Source: Planctomycetaceae bacterium
Lineage (GTDB): Bacteria > Planctomycetota > Planctomycetia > Pirellulales > Pirellulaceae
Direction of reading: 5' to 3'
NCBI GenBank assembly: GCA_002862265.1
Contig: PKCQ01000609.1
Span: 1 to 9,694 of the forward strand
DNA length: 9,694 nucleotides
How positions within the stretch are numbered: position 1 is the first letter of the stretch; each line of letters starts with the position of its first letter. The notes under the pieces were generated by a model. The model did not search any database. It saw only the letters and a program-made list of their open reading frames with translations, and was not told the DNA's origin. A program made the translations under genes and the position numbers. Below are positions 5,352-9,694 of the stretch, piece after piece.

Positions 5352-7589
5352 TTACTTGCGTTTGCTGAACTTTGACACAGGAATGATCACTCGACACCAC
5401 ACCTGATCCAATTCCTGCTTCACATCGACTTGCTTGTCACCAGAAGCAATGATCTGTAATTGTGACACAGGCTTACTCAACTTACCGATCAAAATTGCCT
5501 TGTCGGAATCAAGTAGGTTGCTCTGATCCAGGAACCCCTGGTAGCGATGCTTGAGAGAGGTGTAATTCTGCCCTGTTGCCGCCTCATGAAACATCATCAG
5601 TTCCATCAAGCGATCCAATGAATCCCGGCTAGCCGGATCCCACTTCGTACTGATCGATTTCTGATCGAAAGACTTTCGCTCGTTGAGCTTACGTGCAATA
5701 TCCTTTGGAATCGTCTCTGAGGATATCCGGACGCTCGTGCCAACTGGGATTCGACTATTCAGACGGTAATACCAATTATGGTAAAACAGCACACCATCGC
5801 GAATCTCTTCCCCAAACGGATTTCGAAAGCCACCAGCAAGCTGGTCCACTCCAGCAATTTCACTAAGTGCCGATTCTTGACTATCCATCTTGCCTTGCCA
5901 TTCACCAAAGAGGCACTTTGTTCCCCCAGCTCCGACCCCAACGTTCTTGAGTGCCGTCCCGCCAAGAGCGGTTTGATCAATCCGGTACAGCGGCATGCCT
6001 CGCCCGTTAGTCAGCTGTGAACCAAGCGCCCCAAGACCATTCCCAGGTAGGCCCTGCCAATCCAATCGCACTGGCAGCTCTTCATCAGCGGACGAGATAT
6101 CCAATGTCTGCGCATTGCCGCTATACACATGTGCCCATTGATAGCCACTCGTCGCCCCTGTCTCATAGTCCAGATCGACAATCTGAACCGAATTCACCAA
6201 CACGCCGCCAGGCCTTGACTGGAGACAGTAAAAGGACAGCGCGGCTGAAGCGATACAAAGACTTACAATCGTAAAACACCAGCTAAAATCGGGCCGACGC
6301 AGGCAATGCACGCTTAAAAAGTAGTCAACCGGACCGATCAAGATCAAAACACCAATCAGGATCACTGCGATCTGACTAAACGAAACTGCTTCGACTCCCT
6401 GAAACACGTCTAGCGTTGCTCGCAGTTGGCCGACCAAATCGTTGTACCCGAGGTAGGAATGATCGCCCGAGTCAGACTCTGTTTCTCGATTCTCCAGAAC
6501 TTCTTGACTTAAATAAGGGGCCACTACCAACTGCCACAAAACCCGCCGATCTGACCAGCTTGCAAAGGCTTCGGAGTCCAAATCTGTAGCAATGACACTT
6601 ACGGTACCATGCCCGCGGGTAAAACGTGTCCACCAAGCCGTCGACCGATTGAGCCGATCGTTTAGTGTCAGTTGAGTATGCTCGGTGTTTTCAATGAGCA
6701 GAACATCAAATTCACCCAGTGGATCCTCCGGAGAAATCAACGACTCAATAACTCTTGGGTCGTCAACCCTCCCAACACCGCCGACGTCTCCTGGCAGAAT
6801 CTCTGCAAGACCACCGGAGCCGAGCGACTGAAGATACTCGCTAGCAGTCGCAGCTGCCGAAAGAATACAGCCTCCGCCCCGACGCAAATATCCGTCAATC
6901 GCATTCCACCTCGGCTCGAATTCCTTCAGAAAACCGATATCGGCAGTGGATACAATGATTACGTCACAGGACTCGTAATAGAAGCCTTCCGGTGGCAGGT
7001 CAGACGCATCTTTAATCGTAATACAGGAAAAATTAGCGCCGGCCCCTTCTGCATTCTTGCGGCTCAGCTGCTCTAAACCCATTGATGCACCAAGGGCGAG
7101 CACTAAGGGCTGACCGGAGTCCAGAACTTTCCCATCTTCAGTACTCACCGTCGCAGTCTGCAGTACATTTTCTGCAGCCCCCAACACCTCGACCGTCACC
7201 GCAAAATTTTGTCTGCCCACTCGGATGGGCATCCAAATCTCGCGTTCCAACAACTCTTGAGTTTTCGTGTAGGCTACTTCGACACCGTCACCATCCAAGG
7301 ACACAACGCGAATCATTTTCGCATCATTGACGAGCTGTCCCGACAACCGGACTCGTAAAGGACAGATGTGCCCAAGTTTCCAGTAGCCTGCAAATCCTGC
7401 CTGCACCTCCAAAGCAGGCTCTTCCTGCTCAGCTGCCGAGCGATCGGGAGGCTGAGCCTGCAGGAAATTACCGCTGAGGAGCAGAACTAAGCACAGCGAC
7501 AAACCGCTGGACCAGAGAGCCCAACTCGAGAAATTGCGAAATGGTGACGACAACAGCTCGTCGACTTTAGGAATTGGCTTAGCCTCCAA
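5352..7589 (-). CDS. Large membrane-anchored protein with GATase-like segment, ABC-linked
   Basis: This 745-residue protein has an N-terminal hydrophobic segment (about 23-40, ending LQAQ; signal peptide or anchor) and an extracytoplasmic region with beta-rich stretches (about 60-150). A segment at about 204-245 (YESCDVIIVSTADIGF then IDGYLRRGGGCILSA) resembles the class I glutamine amidotransferase-like / DUF4350 fold, without an obvious catalytic Cys-His pair. Two transmembrane helices follow at about 405-427 and 435-457, joined by a short basic turn (HCLRRPDF), and then a roughly 290-residue C-terminal region. The pattern of GATase-like domain plus a helix ending LIGPVDYFL recalls proteins that accompany ABC-2 type ATPases in planctomycetes and other bacteria; this is from memory, not a search. 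It is probably an auxiliary or sensing partner of the ATPase downstream. The earliest standard start is a TTG at 7589, but the true start is unsure because the frame is open and protein-like upstream. Confidence 0.75.
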   Translation of the reverse strand: MEAKPIPKVDELLSSPFRNFSSWALWSSGLSLCLVLLLSGNFLQAQPPDRSAAEQEEPALEVQAGFAGYWKLGHICPLRVRLSGQLVNDAKMIRVVSLDGDGVEVAYTKTQELLEREIWMPIRVGRQNFAVTVEVLGAAENVLQTATVSTEDGKVLDSGQPLVLALGASMGLEQLSRKNAEGAGANFSCITIKDASDLPPEGFYYESCDVIIVSTADIGFLKEFEPRWNAIDGYLRRGGGCILSAAATASEYLQSLGSGGLAEILPGDVGGVGRVDDPRVIESLISPEDPLGEFDVLLIENTEHTQLTLNDRLNRSTAWWTRFTRGHGTVSVIATDLDSEAFASWSDRRVLWQLVVAPYLSQEVLENRETESDSGDHSYLGYNDLVGQLRATLDVFQGVEAVSFSQIAVILIGVLILIGPVDYFLSVHCLRRPDFSWCFTIVSLCIASAALSFYCLQSRPGGVLVNSVQIVDLDYETGATSGYQWAHVYSGNAQTLDISSADEELPVRLDWQGLPGNGLGALGSQLTNGRGMPLYRIDQTALGGTALKNVGVGAGGTKCLFGEWQGKMDSQESALSEIAGVDQLAGGFRNPFGEEIRDGVLFYHNWYYRLNSRIPVGTSVRISSETIPKDIARKLNERKSFDQKSISTKWDPASRDSLDRLMELMMFHEAATGQNYTSLKHRYQGFLDQSNLLDSDKAILIGKLSKPVSQLQIIASGDKQVDVKQELDQVWCRVIIPVSKFSKRK

Positions 7590-7744
7590 GCGATCACCAC
7601 CGGTTTTATCGAAATTGGGAACGACGAGAGACTCCCAGTGCGTTTGCCGCAGGGAGTGACGGTAGCCTCTGGTTATACGTTGTCGGCGATTAGAACGACC
7701 ACTGACAACGTGAATTTTGAAGATCTTTTCGTCGCTTTACCGGA
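7590..7744. other. Gap between DUF1080 gene and 745-residue gene; open in-frame extension
   Basis: This gap of 155 bases holds no separate gene. On the minus strand the frame of the 745-residue protein runs on without a stop for 49 codons (7590-7736) to a TAA at 7737-7739, but it contains no ATG, GTG or TTG. No terminator hairpin with a T-tract is visible, so read-through from the DUF1080 gene is possible. Confidence 0.5.
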
Positions 7745-8389
7745 TTAAGGTAGACGCTTCACCACGAGATTCTTGAAATAAACCACGCTGTCCGGATCGT
7801 GGGCTTGAAGAGCAAAAGTCCCTTCGCCAAGAAGTCGCTCAAAGTTCTTGTCGTAAGGCTTTTGACCATCCTTTTCGGTGTAATCCACCATCGTCTTGCC
7901 GTTGATTTTGAGCTGAATATTCCTTCCGCGAACGACAATCTCCTGAGTGTACCACTCGTCGTCCTTGATTCCCGGATCAGCAACATCGCTGACTGCGTAC
8001 AGACCACTCGACTTCTTCTTGTCGTTGTGAGTCACGTTGACTTGGCACTCGAACCCCGCTTTGGGCCAACCAGACTCCTGGTACCTAGTGTGGAAGTAGA
8101 TTCCTGAGTTGCTACCCTTGGTCGTCTTCACTTCGGCTTTAAAATGAAAGTTCTTAAAGGGCTTGTCTTGGCCGACATAAAATAGGTGCGCTCTCGGTCC
8201 GGCGCACATCAGCATACCATCCTTGACCTTCCAGCTCTGGGGATTCTCAGTCGTTACTTTCCACCCAGAGAGATCCTTGCCGTTGAACATCTTGGTCCAA
8301 CCATCATCCGCTAGGGCAGAAGCCTGGACAAAAAGAACAACAACAACCGAGTATTGAATCACACGACTCATCAGAAACATTCCCTTCAT
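7745..8389 (-). CDS. Exported DUF1080 (3-keto-disaccharide hydrolase-like) protein
   Basis: This protein of about 214 residues has a concanavalin-like jelly-roll domain of the DUF1080 / PF06439 type. Landmarks are the opening WTKMFNGKDLSGWK, the NSGIYFHTRY segment, FECQVN, the EWYTQEIVVRGRNIQLKING hairpin and the closing ALQAHDPDSVVYFKNLVVK. Family members include 3-keto-glycoside hydrolases, and planctomycetes carry many copies. A Sec signal (a basic residue, then VIQYSVVVVLFVQASALA) is cleaved before DDGW, so the protein acts outside the cytoplasm, probably on oligosaccharides. I chose ATG 8389 because AAAGG lies 6 bases upstream. ATG 8380 and ATG 8371 (MSRVI) also leave a good signal peptide, and the frame is open to 8428. 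It lies downstream of the cytochrome gene but behind a strong terminator, so it is probably expressed separately. The substrate is not readable from sequence. Confidence 0.88.
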   Translation of the reverse strand: MKGMFLMSRVIQYSVVVVLFVQASALADDGWTKMFNGKDLSGWKVTTENPQSWKVKDGMLMCAGPRAHLFYVGQDKPFKNFHFKAEVKTTKGSNSGIYFHTRYQESGWPKAGFECQVNVTHNDKKKSSGLYAVSDVADPGIKDDEWYTQEIVVRGRNIQLKINGKTMVDYTEKDGQKPYDKNFERLLGEGTFALQAHDPDSVVYFKNLVVKRLP

Positions 8390-8465
8390 AGCTGACCTTT
8401 GAGGAGTGTAGGTGCTCAGAAGCGGCACTCACCGCGCGAAAAGGTAAGACGTGAAACAGGCAGGC

Positions 8466-8505
8466 AAAAACAAAAAGGCCAAGTGCTGTGGCAGCTCTTG
8501 GCCTT
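8466..8505 (-). terminator. Intrinsic terminator of the cytochrome c gene
   Basis: A 9-bp perfect stem (AAGGCCAAG at 8475-8483 with CTTGGCCTT at 8497-8505) continues after one T/T mismatch into 4 more pairs (GCTG with CAGC) closed by a 3-base loop. On the minus strand the stem is followed by TTTGTTTTTG, a proper T-tract. It sits about 75 bases past the stop of the cytochrome gene. The opposite side has only a short T-run, so it works best for minus-strand transcripts. Confidence 0.88.
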
Positions 8506-8581
8506 AATTTTAATCCATATCACGTTTTGCAGGAGGCTATCAGTCCACATTTAAAGGACTTAGCCTGATCAGAAGGGCTTA

Positions 8582-8995
8582 TTACTTGCCTTCCTTGTCA
8601 CCACCGGGAAGCAGATCTGCCTTCATGCGGTCCGCAAAGGTCTTGTGCTCTTTGTCGCCGCTTTCCATCCCCTCAAGCTTCTTGAAGATTTCCTTGAGCT
8701 GAGCAATGTACTTCTCGTTCTTGGAGTCCTTCTTGTAGTCCTTGATGGGAAACTTCGTGTCCTCAATCAGCTCGTGAAGGGCCTCTCCGTATGGATTCCG
8801 CTTCTTCTTGCTTTCCCCCTTGATGTGACAGACGTAGCAATTTGCATCTGTGACCAACTTCTTGAAGTCTGCGTTGGCCTTCTCACCAGCGTACTTCGCC
8901 TTAAATTGGTCCGCGAGTTGCTTAAACGCGAAGGCGGGTGTCGCAAAGTTTGTGGCGACACACAGGACTGCCACCGCTAAAGAATACTTTTTCAT
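8582..8995 (-). CDS. Small exported single-haem c-type cytochrome
   Basis: This 137-residue protein starts with a clean Sec signal (MKKYSLAVAVLC, cleavage after AFA at residue 23). It has one c-type haem attachment site, CYVCH (Cys53, Cys56, His57), followed by a lysine-rich loop and NPYGEAL. After haem attachment in the periplasm it would carry single electrons or serve as a haem-bearing stress or sensing protein. The axial Met cannot be assigned with certainty (Met110 or Met124). The mature part is very rich in lysine (24 of about 114 residues) and otherwise helical and charged, quite unlike classical cytochrome c after the haem motif. The start ATG at 8995 is supported by a strong ribosome-binding site. 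It is a single-gene unit with its own terminator. The haem motif is certain; the redox partner is unknown. Confidence 0.85.
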   Translation of the reverse strand: MKKYSLAVAVLCVATNFATPAFAFKQLADQFKAKYAGEKANADFKKLVTDANCYVCHIKGESKKKRNPYGEALHELIEDTKFPIKDYKKDSKNEKYIAQLKEIFKKLEGMESGDKEHKTFADRMKADLLPGGDKEGK

Positions 8996-9002
8996 TCCAA
9001 AT

Positions 9003-9010
9003 CTCTCCTC
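9003..9010 (-). promoter_or_regulatory. Ribosome-binding site of the cytochrome c gene
   Basis: Read on the minus strand this is GAGGAGAG, 7 bases before the ATG at 8995. It is the strongest Shine-Dalgarno in the window, which fits a well-translated product. Confidence 0.75.
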
Positions 9011-9282
9011 AGGATGTAAGAGCCGAAACCTCTTCGACTCCTTTCACTCTACCAAGTAGCACCACTGTGGCGCTTGCTCAGACCTTGATCAGAACACGAG
9101 CCATTCCCTCAGACAATTCCACCCTGAGCGACCAGAGGGTCTTCGGAGGGTTCTTAGCACAGCAATATGGGCCGAGTCTGAATCAGGATCGGCACTTGGC
9201 TCAGTGAAAGTTTGCACCGATGTGAGGGGAAAATCAAGTGATCGGCCAAAATCCCATTAATTCAGTTAGTCACTGCACCGGT
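9011..9282. other. Intergenic region upstream of the cytochrome gene
   Basis: It separates the 132-residue gene from the cytochrome gene, both on the minus strand, and should carry the cytochrome promoter. I see only short palindromic pieces (for example GACCAGAGGGTC near 9131-9142), and no hairpin with a T-tract, RNA gene or credible small ORF. A plus-strand frame from 8938 to 9207 lies partly antisense to the cytochrome signal peptide and looks like a shadow. Confidence 0.4.
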
Positions 9283-9681
9283 TCAGTCAGCCCGAAATCC
9301 AGGGGCGAAGCGGTCTTCGTCCAACTCGAAATCTACTGGCGTCACTGTGGTTAAGTCCATTTTACCTTCCCTGGGCACCTTCCACCTGACGCGCCGAGCA
9401 TTGCCCCGCTCCAAGAACCAAGCTTCTTGGGACACTGACTGAAACCCATACGAGAAAATTTCAAAATTGTCAGGATCGTAGCACTTGCAAAAGATCTCCA
9501 AGCCCTCGTCGTACGCGTTGTCACTGCCCTTGAATAAGAATTTGTTAAGGTTGGCTAGAGTCCCGTCATAGGACAATCCCGCAACCGACAAATGCGTATC
9601 CTCCGAACAGGAGAAAACACAACTCTCCGCCCGGCGATTCAAGCTTACGAATGGCTCCTTCCATTTTAGAAATGATGTCAT
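9283..9681 (-). CDS. Hypothetical protein, 132 residues, possibly truncated by the window edge
   Basis: This is a soluble-looking protein with no signal peptide or membrane segment, and I do not recognise it. It begins MTSFLKWKEPFVSLNRR and contains four cysteines in the first half (AESCVFSCSE and FCKCYD). The middle is rich in Phe, Tyr and Asp, with a run of beta-like strands (NFEIFSYGFQSVSQEAWFLE). It ends with an acidic tail, DFELDEDRFAPGFRAD. The alternation of strands and the length would suit a small single-domain immunity-like or SMI1-like fold, but no diagnostic motif supports this. The ATG at 9681 has only a weak AGAAAG upstream and the frame stays open to the right edge, so the start could lie outside the window. 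No terminator is visible after the stop. Confidence 0.6.
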   Translation of the reverse strand: MTSFLKWKEPFVSLNRRAESCVFSCSEDTHLSVAGLSYDGTLANLNKFLFKGSDNAYDEGLEIFCKCYDPDNFEIFSYGFQSVSQEAWFLERGNARRVRWKVPREGKMDLTTVTPVDFELDEDRFAPGFRAD

Positions 9682-9694
9682 CGTGACTTTCTTT

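Noticed and set aside
6672..7076. Plus-strand 134-codon frame inside the 745-residue gene
   Set aside because: It is antisense to the GATase-like region and its translation shows no protein-like pattern.
9114..9145. Inverted-repeat pieces in the region upstream of the cytochrome gene
   Set aside because: They are 4-5 bp arms of the length expected by chance, with no T-tract or repeat array.
1..9694. A defence island, prophage, integron or CRISPR-type system
   Set aside because: No nuclease, integrase, transposase, reverse transcriptase, spaced repeats or toxin-antitoxin pair is visible; most genes fit ordinary planctomycete chromosome content.

Overview
The window looks like an ordinary chromosomal stretch of a planctomycete, probably Pirellulaceae-like. 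This is inferred from gene content: a DUF1080 (3-keto-disaccharide hydrolase type) secreted protein, a signal-bearing xylose-isomerase-like TIM-barrel protein, a stand-alone yidD, a small exported c-type cytochrome, and an ABC-2 type ATPase next to a large membrane protein with a GATase-like segment. Genes are short-spaced on alternating strands, and base composition is moderate (about half GC by eye). I see no rRNA, tRNA, CRISPR array, insertion sequence or phage gene.

Layout from left to right. (1) Positions 1-1175, plus strand: the 3' end of a small membrane protein with a CxxC zinc-ribbon remnant, translationally coupled (TGATG overlap) to an Lgt-like membrane protein that lacks several residues considered important in canonical prolipoprotein diacylglyceryl transferase. 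(2) Positions 1172-2920, minus strand: a likely operon read as yidD, a twin-arginine-type TIM-barrel sugar isomerase/epimerase-like protein, and an unrecognised 183-residue protein. The last of these ends tail-to-tail with the Lgt-like gene, sharing 4 bases. (3) Positions 3127-4242, plus strand: a well-conserved PLP aminotransferase of the aspartate aminotransferase superfamily with a clear Shine-Dalgarno sequence. (4) Positions 4379-7589, minus strand: a two-gene unit of a 745-residue membrane-anchored protein followed by an ABC-2 type ATPase, with no recognisable permease in the window. (5) Positions 7745-8995, minus strand: an exported single-haem c-type cytochrome with a strong intrinsic terminator, followed by a DUF1080 protein. 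(6) Positions 9283 to the right edge, minus strand: an unrecognised 132-residue protein that may continue beyond the window.

No feature adds up to a convincing new defence or mobile system. The most interesting items are the divergent Lgt-like protein with its coupled zinc-ribbon partner, the permease-less ABC ATPase paired with a GATase-like membrane protein, and the unresolved non-ATG start of that 745-residue gene, whose frame stays open and protein-like for 49 codons upstream.
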